This document shows positions 18,450 to 26,429 of a stretch of 64,000 nucleotides of DNA, piece after piece. Position 1 is the first letter of the stretch. Each line of letters begins with the position of its first letter. The translations under genes and the position numbers were made by a program. The stretch comes from Collinsella sp. Its GTDB lineage: Bacteria > Actinomycetota > Coriobacteriia > Coriobacteriales > Coriobacteriaceae. The notes under the pieces are model-generated. The model had not been told where the DNA came from, did no database searches, and was given only the letters and a program-made list of their open reading frames with translations. Location: positions 8,546 to 72,545 of the forward strand of contig JAGZWV010000007.1 in assembly GCA_018378775.1 (NCBI GenBank), given 5' to 3'.

Positions 18450-19697
18450 CTAGATCAGGTCCTCCGCATCATCGAAGGCGTCGGTGTCGTGGACACCGCA
18501 GAAACGGGAGCCGGGACGAGCCTGGTTGCGGCACTGGATGCCGTCCTCGGACACATACTCGCAGCGGCGGACGTCCTCGTCCTCCTCGTCACCGATCAGG
18601 TCGGCGGCGGGCTCCTCGTGAACGGGAACGTTCTTGAGGATGTCGGCGGCAAGCGTCTCGGACTTGATGTCGATGTGCCAGCCGGTCAGGCGCGCGGCGA
18701 GGCGGGCGTTCTGGCCCTCCTTGCCGATGGCGAGGGACAGCTGGTCGTCGGGCACGATGACACCGGCGTAGGCCTTCTCCTCGTCGATGAGGACGCGGGT
18801 GACCTTGGCGGGCGACAGGGCGTTGGCGACGTAGACGGCAGGATCGGCATCCCACAGAATGACGTCGACGCGCTCGCCGCGGAGCTCGCCCACGACAGCG
18901 CGAACACGGCTGCCCTTGGGGCCGACACAGGCGCCCACGGGATCCAGGCGATCGTCGAGCGAGTGGACGGCGACCTTGGAGCGCTGGCCGGGCTCGCGGG
19001 CGATCGACTTGATCTGGACGGTGCCCTCATAGATCTCGGGCACCTCCTGCTCAAACAGACGACGCATGAGCTCGGGGTGGGTACGGGAGATGACAATCGG
19101 CGGACGGCTGTGCTCGCCACGAACCGGCTGCAGGTTGGAGTTGGGGTCGCGAACGTCGATGATCACGGCCTTGATGTGCTGGTTGTGCAGGTAGCGCTCG
19201 CCCATCGGACGCTCGTTGCGCTCGTTCTCGTAACGGCGCTGGTCGAAGTGCGGCAGCTCGGCCTCGACGCCCTCGCGAATCTTGACGATCGTGAAGTCGG
19301 GCGTGGACTGCAGCACGGTACCGCTGATGAGGTCACCGATGCGGCCGGAGAACTCCTCGTAGATCTGCTCGCGGGCGGAGTTGCGCACGATGGCGTTGAT
19401 CTCGGCCTTGGCGTGCTGGGCGGCGATGCGGCTCGTGTTCTTGGGGGTGACGTCGATCTCCTCAAACTCGGTGAAGTTGCCCTCCTCGTCCATGGAATCG
19501 TCGATCGGCTCCAGGCGGTAGACGTAGATCTTGCCGGTGGTGCGGTCAATGGTCACCTTGGCGCCCCACTCAAGATGCAGGATCTCGGCATAGCTCTTGG
19601 CGAGCGACTGCTCCAGGCGGTCGATCAGGTAGAGCTGGTCGATGTGCTTCTCCTGGCAAAGCTCCATCAGGGCGGACATCATGTCGGATGCTGCCAT
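18450..19697 (-). CDS. nusA: Transcription termination/antitermination factor NusA
   Basis: Binds RNA polymerase and nascent RNA to control pausing, termination and antitermination. The 415-residue protein has the N-terminal polymerase-binding domain, an S1 domain and KH domains (VGPKGSRVRAVVGELRGERVD, then AIGKEGQNARLAARLTGW). The last ~40 residues add a cysteine/histidine motif, C379, C389, C400 and H403 (CxxxxxxxxxC-x10-CxxH), which is not part of the standard NusA core and looks able to bind zinc. It lies one base after rimP and upstream of infB. Confidence 0.94.
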   Translation of the reverse strand: MAASDMMSALMELCQEKHIDQLYLIDRLEQSLAKSYAEILHLEWGAKVTIDRTTGKIYVYRLEPIDDSMDEEGNFTEFEEIDVTPKNTSRIAAQHAKAEINAIVRNSAREQIYEEFSGRIGDLISGTVLQSTPDFTIVKIREGVEAELPHFDQRRYENERNERPMGERYLHNQHIKAVIIDVRDPNSNLQPVRGEHSRPPIVISRTHPELMRRLFEQEVPEIYEGTVQIKSIAREPGQRSKVAVHSLDDRLDPVGACVGPKGSRVRAVVGELRGERVDVILWDADPAVYVANALSPAKVTRVLIDEEKAYAGVIVPDDQLSLAIGKEGQNARLAARLTGWHIDIKSETLAADILKNVPVHEEPAADLIGDEEDEDVRRCEYVSEDGIQCRNQARPGSRFCGVHDTDAFDDAEDLI

Positions 19698-19698
19698 C

Positions 19699-20193
19699 TT
19701 ACTTTCCTTCCTTCGCGGGCTTGAAGTCGTAGGTGGGCTTCAACTTGCACTTTTTAACATCAGAGAAATCGAGGGTAACGGACTCGCCGTCCTCGAACTC
19801 GAGGGTCACGTTCGCCTCGGTGGCGGCGGCAATCTTGCCGGCGTACTTGCGACGGCCCTCGGTGGCGGTGGAGGTGAGCTCGCAGTTCTCGCCCACAAAG
19901 CGGGCAAAGTCGCACGGGCGGCGCAGCGGGCGCGCCATACCCGGGCTCGACACCTCGAGCGTATAGCTCGAAGAGATGGGGTCGAGCTCCTCAATCACAT
20001 CGCCGACCCACTTGGTGTTGGCCGTGACGTCGTTGAGCGAAAGACTCTGACCCTCGGCACCCTCGATACGCACGCGCACGCAGGGGGCCTTGGTGGCACC
20101 CACGAGCTCGACGTCGACGATGTCGATATCGTGCTGGGGAGCGACGGCCTCGAGCGCGTCGATAATCGCCTGCTCGGTCTTGGTCTTGACCAT
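19699..20193 (-). CDS. rimP: Ribosome maturation factor RimP
   Basis: Assists assembly of the 30S subunit. The 164-residue protein begins MVKTKTEQAIIDALEAV and has the family motif YTLEVSSPGMARPLRRPCDF in the middle. The frame is open to 20346, but GGAGG seven bases before 20193 and family alignment support the inner start. It is the first gene of the rimP-nusA-infB-rbfA-nrnA-truB-ribF operon and is preceded by a promoter and a terminator-like leader hairpin. Confidence 0.94.
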   Translation of the reverse strand: MVKTKTEQAIIDALEAVAPQHDIDIVDVELVGATKAPCVRVRIEGAEGQSLSLNDVTANTKWVGDVIEELDPISSSYTLEVSSPGMARPLRRPCDFARFVGENCELTSTATEGRRKYAGKIAAATEANVTLEFEDGESVTLDFSDVKKCKLKPTYDFKPAKEGK

Positions 20194-20216
20194 TGCGGCA
20201 CCTCCATCCATACAAA

Positions 20217-20246
20217 AAAGAAGCGGGGCCGAAACCCCACTTCTTT
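20217..20246 (-). promoter_or_regulatory. Terminator-like attenuator in the rimP leader
   Basis: In the minus-strand transcript a 12-bp stem with one mismatch (AAAGAAGtGGGG) closes a six-base loop and is followed by six U residues, the form of an intrinsic terminator. It starts about 18 bases after the predicted transcription start and ends about ten bases before the rimP ribosome-binding site. Unless read through, it would abort the whole translation operon. A three-codon frame (ATG AAG TTG TAA) lies just before it. Regulation by attenuation is inferred. Confidence 0.7.
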
Positions 20247-20271
20247 CAATTACAACTTCATTTGCAAGCAA

Positions 20272-20300
20272 ACTATACCAATAGCTGCGGAAACGTGCAA
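20272..20300 (-). promoter_or_regulatory. Sigma-A promoter of the rimP-nusA-infB operon
   Basis: Minus-strand -35 TTGCAC (20295-20300), 17-bp spacer, -10 TATAGT (20272-20277). The predicted start is near 20265, where a TTTGCTTGCAAA palindrome (20261-20272) overlaps the start site and could be an operator. Confidence 0.85.
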
Positions 20301-20390
20301 GCACAGTACGAATCTGCAGGTCAGCGTGCGCACAGCTTCTCCACAAGAATAGAACAATTGACGGCAGACATCAGGGCAGGTACATGAAAA

Positions 20391-20422
20391 ACGAGGGACG
20401 ACCCAATCGGATCGCCCCTCGT
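20391..20422 (-). terminator. leuS terminator
   Basis: A 12-bp stem (ACGAGGGGCGAT with near-perfect partner), short loop and five T residues on the minus strand, about 30 bases after the leuS stop. It separates leuS from the rimP promoter. Confidence 0.85.
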
Positions 20423-20451
20423 CTTTTATGCGTCAGTTAAGCGCGCAATGC

Positions 20452-23028
20452 TTACTTGACCACCAGGTTGACCAGCTTGCCGGGCACGCAGATGGCCTTG
20501 ACGACCGTCTTGCCGTCGAGCCACTTGGCGACGGCGGTCTCGGCGGCAGCCTGCATTTCCTCGTTGGAGGCATCGCGGGCCACGTCGATGCGGCCACGGA
20601 CCTTGCCGAGTACCTGGACGACGATCTGCACCGTGTCCTCAACGGACTCGGCCAGGTCGAACTCGGGCCAGGCGGCGGTGTAAGCGTTGCCCTCGCAGCC
20701 GAGCGCCTCGTGCCACAGCTCGTCGGCCCAGAACGGGCAGATGGGCGCCAGGACGCTCACGATGTCCTTGGCCACGCCGTAGCACAGGGCCTTGTCGCGG
20801 TCAGCACCCTCGGTGGCGTTGAGGTAGGCGCTCGCCGCGTTGACGAGCTCCATGACGGCCGAGATCGCGGTGTTGAACTGGCCGCGATCGAAGTCCTCGG
20901 TGCACTTGGCGATGGTGCGGTGACGCTCACGGTAGAGCTTCATCGCGGTCTCGCCGAGCACGGACTTGTCGAAGGCCACGTTGGCGTCACCCGACTGGAC
21001 GAGCTGCCACACGATACGCCAGGCGCGCTTGATAAAGCGGTTGGCGCCCTCGACGGCCTTGGGATCCCAGTCGAAGTCCTTCTCGGGCGGGGCGATAAAC
21101 AGGATCGCCAGACGCATGGTGTCGGCGCCGTAGGGCTCGATGACCGAGCTCGGGGGCACGACATTGCCCTTGGACTTGGACATGGTGTCGCCGTTCTCGT
21201 CCTTGACCATGCCCTGGCACAGCAGGTTGGTGAAGGGCTCGTCAACACTCAGCAGACCCAGGTCGCGCAGCGCCTTGGTAAAGAAGCGGCTGTAGAGCAG
21301 GTGCAGAATGGCGTGCTCGATGCCGCCGATGTAGTTATCGACGGGCATCCAACGGTCGGCGGCCTCACGGGAGAAGGGCAGCTCGGTGTTGTGCGGATCG
21401 GTATAGCGCAGGTAATACCAGCTGGAGCAGGTGAAGGTGTCCATGGTATCGGTCTCGCGCTTGGCCGGGCGGCCGCAGACCGGGCAGGTAGTCTCGTAGA
21501 ACTCCTTGCACTCGGCAAGGGTCTCGCCTGCGCCCAGGTCCAGGTTCTCGGGCAGCGTCACCGGCAGCTGATCCTCGGGCACGGGCACGATGCCGCAGTG
21601 CTCGCAGTGGATGGCCGGGATGGGGTTGCCCCAATAGCGCTGGCGACTGATGAGCCAGTCGCGCAGACGGAACTCGACCTTGCGACGACCGCAGCCCATG
21701 GCCTCAAGGTCGGCCACGATCGCAGCCTCGCCCTCGGAGTGCTTACCGCCGCGCATGCCGGTGTACTTGCCGGACTGGACGAGCGTGCCCTCGGCAGCGT
21801 GAGCGCAATCCCAGTCGACGGTCTCGGCATGGAAGGTATCGATAGTCTCGCCGCTGGCCTCGACGGCAGCGCGATCGTCATCGTCCAGGATGATCGGCAC
21901 GATGGGCAGATCATACTTGCGGGCGAACTCAAAATCGCGCTGGTCGCCGCAGGGAACGGCCATGACGGCGCCGGTGCCGTAGTCGGCAACGACATAATCG
22001 GCAACCCACACGGGGACCTTCTCGCCGTTGACGGGGTTCACCACATAGCGGCCCGTGAAAGCACCGTGCTTCTCGAGGGTACCCTGGGCACGCTCGACGG
22101 CAGAGATATGCTTGGAGTCCTCGACGATCTTGGTGACGGCATCCTCGTACTCCGTACCCTCGACGAGCTCGTGCAGGCCGGCGTACTCGGGAGCCAGGAC
22201 AAAGAAGGAGACACCGAAGAGCGTGTCGGCTCGCGTGGTGAAGACGGTGATCTTACCCTCGTCGCCCTCGATAGGCTCGCCACCCCTGTCGCACAGGGTA
22301 AAGTCGACCTCGGCGCCCTCGGAGCGACCGATCCAGTTGGCCTGCATCTGCTTGACGCGCTCGGGCCAGCCGGGGAGCTTCTCCAGGTCGTCGAGCAGCT
22401 CCTGGGAGTACTCGGTAATCTTGAAGTACCACTGCTCCAGGTCGCGCTTCTCGGGCTCGGTGCCGCAGCGCCAGCACTTGCCCTCGGTGACCTGCTCGTT
22501 AGCCAGAACGGTCTTGCAGGTGGGGCACCAGTTGACCGGGTTCTTCTTGCGGTAGACCAGGCCCTTTTCCCACAGCTTCTCAAAGATCCACTGACCCCAA
22601 CGGTAGTAGTCGGGGCTGCAGGTCTTGACCATGCGATCCAGATCGTAGGAGAAGCCCATGCGCTTCATCGTGGCGAGCGCCTGGTCCATGTTCTTATACG
22701 TCCAGGCGGCAGCCTGCGTGTTGTGCTTGATGGCGGCGTTCTCGGCAGGCAGGCCAAAGGCGTCAAAACCGATGGGGTGCAGCACGTCGTAACCGCGCAT
22801 GCGGGCCTGGCGGGCCATGGCATCGCCGATGGTGTAGTTGCGCGCGTGGCCCATGTGCAGGTCGCCCGACGGATACGGGAACATCTCTAGCACATACTTT
22901 TTAGGCTTGCTGTCGTCGGTGTCGACGGCAAAGAGGTTGGAGTCCTCCCAGGCCTTCATCCACCTGGACTCAATGGCCTGCGCGTCGTAGACAGGGATCT
23001 CGTCCTTATGATCTGTGCAATCGCACAT
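20452..23028 (-). CDS. leuS: Leucyl-tRNA synthetase
   Basis: Charges tRNA-Leu. The 858-residue class I enzyme has the HIGH-type motif HMGH in PYPSGDLHMGHARNY, an editing (CP1) domain in the middle, the KMSKS-type motif MSKSKGN and an anticodon-binding C-terminus. Two zinc-ribbon-like pairs occur before the editing domain (CPTCK and CWRCG). The start at 23028 (MCDCTDHKDEIPVYD) has AGGAG five bases upstream. The frame is open to 23154, but that extension is only the translation of the large inverted repeat in the leader. Confidence 0.96.
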   Translation of the reverse strand: MCDCTDHKDEIPVYDAQAIESRWMKAWEDSNLFAVDTDDSKPKKYVLEMFPYPSGDLHMGHARNYTIGDAMARQARMRGYDVLHPIGFDAFGLPAENAAIKHNTQAAAWTYKNMDQALATMKRMGFSYDLDRMVKTCSPDYYRWGQWIFEKLWEKGLVYRKKNPVNWCPTCKTVLANEQVTEGKCWRCGTEPEKRDLEQWYFKITEYSQELLDDLEKLPGWPERVKQMQANWIGRSEGAEVDFTLCDRGGEPIEGDEGKITVFTTRADTLFGVSFFVLAPEYAGLHELVEGTEYEDAVTKIVEDSKHISAVERAQGTLEKHGAFTGRYVVNPVNGEKVPVWVADYVVADYGTGAVMAVPCGDQRDFEFARKYDLPIVPIILDDDDRAAVEASGETIDTFHAETVDWDCAHAAEGTLVQSGKYTGMRGGKHSEGEAAIVADLEAMGCGRRKVEFRLRDWLISRQRYWGNPIPAIHCEHCGIVPVPEDQLPVTLPENLDLGAGETLAECKEFYETTCPVCGRPAKRETDTMDTFTCSSWYYLRYTDPHNTELPFSREAADRWMPVDNYIGGIEHAILHLLYSRFFTKALRDLGLLSVDEPFTNLLCQGMVKDENGDTMSKSKGNVVPPSSVIEPYGADTMRLAILFIAPPEKDFDWDPKAVEGANRFIKRAWRIVWQLVQSGDANVAFDKSVLGETAMKLYRERHRTIAKCTEDFDRGQFNTAISAVMELVNAASAYLNATEGADRDKALCYGVAKDIVSVLAPICPFWADELWHEALGCEGNAYTAAWPEFDLAESVEDTVQIVVQVLGKVRGRIDVARDASNEEMQAAAETAVAKWLDGKTVVKAICVPGKLVNLVVK

Positions 23029-23054
23029 ATCAGCTCCTTTGTTAGCTGGGTTGG

Positions 23055-23172
23055 GGCGGGGCGTTCTTACCTTTGCTCGCTGCTGCGGACAGTCCTGCTC
23101 GCACGAAGAGCACATTAAGTGCTCTTCGGCTCGTGCGGAACTTGCAGCGAGCAAAGGTAAGAACGCCCCGCC
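23055..23172. repeat. 118-bp inverted repeat in the leuS leader
   Basis: The outer arms match for 29 bases starting GGCGGGGCGTTCTTACC and reading on into TTTGCTCGCTGC. After an asymmetric bulge the inner arms (CGAAGAGCAC) match again around a four- to six-base loop near 23113. The transcript would fold into one very long hairpin ending about 26 bases before the leuS start. It lacks the T-box AGGGUGGNACC signature, so it is not a recognisable T-box. It could be a miniature mobile element or a regulatory leader. Confidence 0.75.
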
Positions 23173-23208
23173 ACATCGTTAACTCGCATGATGATAACAA
23201 ATACAACA

Positions 23209-23241
23209 AGCGAGATGCCTGCGACTTGCAGGCATCTCGCT
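23209..23241. terminator. guaB terminator (possibly bidirectional)
   Basis: A perfect 14-bp stem (AGCGAGATGCCTGC) with a five-base loop, 50 bases after the guaB stop. T-rich sequence follows on both strands (TTGTTGTATT on minus, TTTATCT on plus). Confidence 0.85.
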
Positions 23242-23290
23242 TTATCTAAATAACGTGGTTGAAACTCAACCTTTATGTGAGGCTCTTACC

Positions 23291-24802
23291 TTATCGATAA
23301 GATACGGACTGCTGAGAATCCTTCACGACTACGTCGTGGGCGCCGCCTTCGACGATCGAGGTCGAGCTTACCAGGGTCAGGCGTGCCTTCTCCTGGAGCT
23401 CGGGGATCGAGAGGGCGCCGCAATTGCACATCGTGGACTTGACCTTGTAGAGCGTGCCGCCCACGCCGTCCTTGAGGGAACCGGCGTAGGGAACGTAGGA
23501 GTCGACGCCCTCGACGAAGCTGAGCTTCGCGGCGCCGCCCAGGTCGTAGCGCTGCCAGTTGCGGGCACGTGCAGAGCCCTCGCCCCAGTACTCCTTCATG
23601 TACTGACCGTTCACGTTGACGCGCTCGGTCGGGCTCTCGTCAAAGCGGGCGAAGTAACGACCCAGCATCATAAAGTCTGCACCCATGGCCAGGGCGAGCG
23701 TCATGTGGTAGTCGTAGACGATACCGCCGTCGGAGCACACGGGCACGTAGACGCCGGTCTCCTCGTAGTACTCGTCGCGAGCGCGGCAGACATCGATCAG
23801 CGCGGTGGCCTGGCCACGGCCGATGCCCTTGGTCTCGCGGGTGATGCAGATGGAACCGCCGCCGATACCGACCTTGATGAAGTCGGCACCGCAGTCGGCA
23901 AGGAAGCGGAAGCCCTCGGCGTCGACGACGTTGCCGGCACCGACCTTGACGTCCTCGCCGTAGTTGGCGCGGATCCACTCGATGGTGCGCTTCTGCCACT
24001 CGCTGAAGCCCTCGGAAGAGTCGATGCACAGGACATCGGCACCGGCCTCGATGAGCAGCGGCACGCGCTCGGCATAGTCGCGGGTGTTGATACCGGCACC
24101 AACCATGTAGCGCTTGTCGTTATCGAGCAGCTCGTTGGGGTTGGTCTTGTGGCTGTCGTAGTCCTTGCGGAAGACAATGCCCATGAGGTGATCGTTGTCG
24201 TCAACGATGGGCAGGGCGTTGAGCTTGTTGTCCCAGATGACGTCGTTGGCAACCTTGAGGCTGATGTTCTTGTCACCCACGATGAGCTGCTCACGCGGGG
24301 TCATGAACTCGGAGACCTTCGTCTGGTGGTCATCGCGACTGGGGCGATAGTCACGGCTGGTGACGATGCCCAGGAGCTTACCCTTGGGAGTGCCGTCGTC
24401 GGTGACCGGCATGGTGGAGTGACCGGTCTTCTCCTTGAGCTCGATGACCTGCTCCATGGTCATGTCGGGGGTCAGCGTGGAATCGGACTGAACAAAACCA
24501 GCCTTGTGATCCTTGACAGCCTTGACCATAGCTGCCTCGGACTCAGCGCTCTGGGAACCGTAAATGAAGGACAGGCCACCCTCGGTAGCGAGCGCGACAC
24601 CCATGTCGACGCCCGAGACGGACTGCATGATGGCGGAAACCATGGGGATGTTCAGGGTGATTGCCGGCTTCTCACCGCGCTTAAAGCGGGTCAGCGGCGT
24701 CTTAAGAGAGACGTTGTTGGGGATGCACTGCGAGGACGAGTAACCAGGGACCAGCAGATACTCCGAAAACGTGTGGGACTCACCGGGAAAGAACGTAGCC
24801 AT
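23291..24802 (-). CDS. guaB: IMP dehydrogenase
   Basis: Oxidises IMP to XMP with NAD, the committed step to GMP. The 503-residue protein has the TIM-barrel core interrupted by two CBS domains (about residues 105-215). The catalytic Cys319 sits in GGGSICIT, followed by the flap-side RETKGIGRGQ, and SDGGI binds phosphate. It is a single-gene unit with its own terminator, divergent from the ModE-type gene. Length is at the long end for bacterial GuaB. Confidence 0.95.
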   Translation of the reverse strand: MATFFPGESHTFSEYLLVPGYSSSQCIPNNVSLKTPLTRFKRGEKPAITLNIPMVSAIMQSVSGVDMGVALATEGGLSFIYGSQSAESEAAMVKAVKDHKAGFVQSDSTLTPDMTMEQVIELKEKTGHSTMPVTDDGTPKGKLLGIVTSRDYRPSRDDHQTKVSEFMTPREQLIVGDKNISLKVANDVIWDNKLNALPIVDDNDHLMGIVFRKDYDSHKTNPNELLDNDKRYMVGAGINTRDYAERVPLLIEAGADVLCIDSSEGFSEWQKRTIEWIRANYGEDVKVGAGNVVDAEGFRFLADCGADFIKVGIGGGSICITRETKGIGRGQATALIDVCRARDEYYEETGVYVPVCSDGGIVYDYHMTLALAMGADFMMLGRYFARFDESPTERVNVNGQYMKEYWGEGSARARNWQRYDLGGAAKLSFVEGVDSYVPYAGSLKDGVGGTLYKVKSTMCNCGALSIPELQEKARLTLVSSTSIVEGGAHDVVVKDSQQSVSYR

Positions 24803-24995
24803 GTTTCTCCTTTTTCCATGCGACCGGTCGGCTGCAGGCCTCGTAGGACCCAGCCCAACCTTGGGCGCCCAATACTGGGGAAGTATCTTAACGCACTTTG
24901 ACTGCTACAATGCATGATTTAAGAAGAGCACATGAGGGTTTGACGCAGGCTTTGCGTTTGCCCAGCAAACACTTTAGCGGGGAGACGTGGAGCAC

Positions 24996-25340
24996 ATGGA
25001 GTACAAGACGACGGCAAAGCTGGTCATTCAAGCGTGCGACAAGGATCTGCCGGGCGTCTTCGGCCACGGCTGCGTCTTGCTGCTGCAGGGTATCGCCCGC
25101 GAGCACTCGCTCAACCGTGCAGCCAAGAGCATGGGCATGGCGTATTCCAAGGCCTGGCGCATTGTGAACGAAGCTGAAGGCCAGCTGGGATGCAAACTCA
25201 TCGAGCGCGACGGCGCCCGCGGATCCACGCTCACCCCCGCCGGCGAGCGAGCCATAGCGGTCTACGAGGAGCTGCAGGCAGAGATCAACCAAGTAATTGC
25301 AACAAGGGCCAACGATCTCATCGCCAGCATCAAAGAGTAG
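24996..25340 (+). CDS. ModE-type winged-helix regulator (DNA-binding domain only)
   Basis: A protein of about 114 residues that matches only the N-terminal LysR/ModE winged-helix domain: LLLQGIAREHSLNRAAKSMGMAYSKAWR is the HTH and the end is a helical tail. The molybdate-binding domains of full ModE are missing, as in many short MopB-like regulators. Targets are unknown and no molybdenum genes lie nearby. A GTG start at 24987 (three more residues) is also possible. Its 3' end overlaps the convergent PLP-fold gene by eleven bases. Confidence 0.78.
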   Translation: MEYKTTAKLVIQACDKDLPGVFGHGCVLLLQGIAREHSLNRAAKSMGMAYSKAWRIVNEAEGQLGCKLIERDGARGSTLTPAGERAIAVYEELQAEINQVIATRANDLIASIKE

Positions 25341-26334
25341 CTAATTTGCGTAGGGCGTTGTCTAGAGTGGCGGCCACGATCAAGGGATCGTCGGTGCCGG
25401 CGAAGAGGCGGATGGTGCTCCCCTGCTTGCCGCGTGGGGCCGAAAGTCGTGTTGTTGCGCCGCCGGCGGGCGATGTGCGGAACTCCCCCGGCAAAGCATC
25501 GAACAGCTCGCGCGCGCCACACTCGATAAGGTCAAATTCAACTGCCGGGCCAAAGCCGTGCTCGAGGATTCCCGTTGCAACCGCATGGTCGGGATGCGAG
25601 CTCAGTCCGGGATAGCGCACGTTGCGCACCATCTCGTTGGCGGCCAGATACTCGGCCAGCGCACGGGCGCGGTCGAAGTGTGCCTGCATGCGGGCGTCGA
25701 GCGAGGAAAGCCCGCGCTCCAGCACATCGGCCTCCTCGGTAGAAAGGTCGAGTGCCAAAGAACCGCAGCCCGCAAACAACGCATGCGCGCACTCTGCAGA
25801 AGCATCCACACGATGGCGCTTAAGCTGCGAGCGCGCAGCCGATACGGCAACCAACTTGCGTGAAGCATCACCGGCGCACACGCGGTCGAGCGCCTCGAGC
25901 GACAGGACGGCACCCAGCCGCAGCGGATCGCAGCCAAAGACGCATGCCACGGTGTTGTCCACAACCAGCAGCGCATGGGCCTCGCGAGCCGCACGACCCA
26001 GCGCACGCAGATCGGGCACACGCAGGCCAAAGCCGCCGATTGAGTTCACAAACCACCACAGGTGCGGTCCCTCGGCATCAAACGAAGCATCAAAGTTCTC
26101 GGACGCGGCGGCAAACGCCTCGACGGACGGCGAACCCACCAGCGCGACATCGCAGCAATCAAAGCCGCTCGCAAACGCATCGGCAAAGTCATCGGCAAAC
26201 GCAACCAGGCGGTCACCGGGGCGCACAATCCCCAATTGCGACAACGCTGCTGGCACATGCGAGGCAGCGAGCAACCGCGCCCCACGCGCACCGGTCCTCA
26301 AAGCCCAGGCCTCTTCTAGCTGCTGTACGCCCAT
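25330..26334 (-). CDS. Divergent Cys/Met-metabolism PLP-fold protein
   Basis: A 334-residue protein with the outline of the cystathionine gamma-synthase family: GDRLVAFADDFADAF, VVDNTVACVFGCDPLRLGA (family VDNT...PLELGA) and the C-terminal IRLFAGTDDPLIVAATLDNAL (family IRLSVGxEDxxDLxxDLxxAL). At the place where relatives carry SATKYIGGH with the PLP-binding lysine, this protein reads EALDRVCAG, so that lysine appears absent. It may be a pseudoenzyme or bind PLP differently. The ORF is open to 26394, but that extension runs through the upstream gene's terminator, so the start at 26334 (AAGGGACGG upstream) is used. Confidence 0.7.
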   Translation of the reverse strand: MGVQQLEEAWALRTGARGARLLAASHVPAALSQLGIVRPGDRLVAFADDFADAFASGFDCCDVALVGSPSVEAFAAASENFDASFDAEGPHLWWFVNSIGGFGLRVPDLRALGRAAREAHALLVVDNTVACVFGCDPLRLGAVLSLEALDRVCAGDASRKLVAVSAARSQLKRHRVDASAECAHALFAGCGSLALDLSTEEADVLERGLSSLDARMQAHFDRARALAEYLAANEMVRNVRYPGLSSHPDHAVATGILEHGFGPAVEFDLIECGARELFDALPGEFRTSPAGGATTRLSAPRGKQGSTIRLFAGTDDPLIVAATLDNALRKLATL

Positions 26335-26360
26335 GCGGTACCGTCCCTTCAAAGCAAAAA

Positions 26361-26391
26361 CCCACGATGCGGGTGTTCCCCGCATCGTAGG
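26361..26391 (-). terminator. Terminator of the GH32 gene
   Basis: Minus-strand hairpin CTACGATGCGGGG/CCCGCATCGTGG with a short AACA-type loop, followed by five T residues. It lies 39 bases after the GH32 stop and just before the PLP-fold gene. Confidence 0.85.
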
Positions 26392-26429
26392 CAACGGCTG
26401 CAGTATAGCGCCGATATGCGACGAATCGC

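Noticed and set aside
18411..19724. 437-codon plus-strand open frame opposite nusA
   Set aside because: Same mirrored-composition pattern; nusA on the other strand has full domain support.
20428..22890. 820-codon plus-strand open frame opposite leuS
   Set aside because: Antisense to a complete leucyl-tRNA synthetase; no motifs.
23055..23172. T-box riboswitch for leuS
   Set aside because: No AGGGUGGNACC antiterminator core, no Stem I landmarks, and the structure is a single long hairpin.
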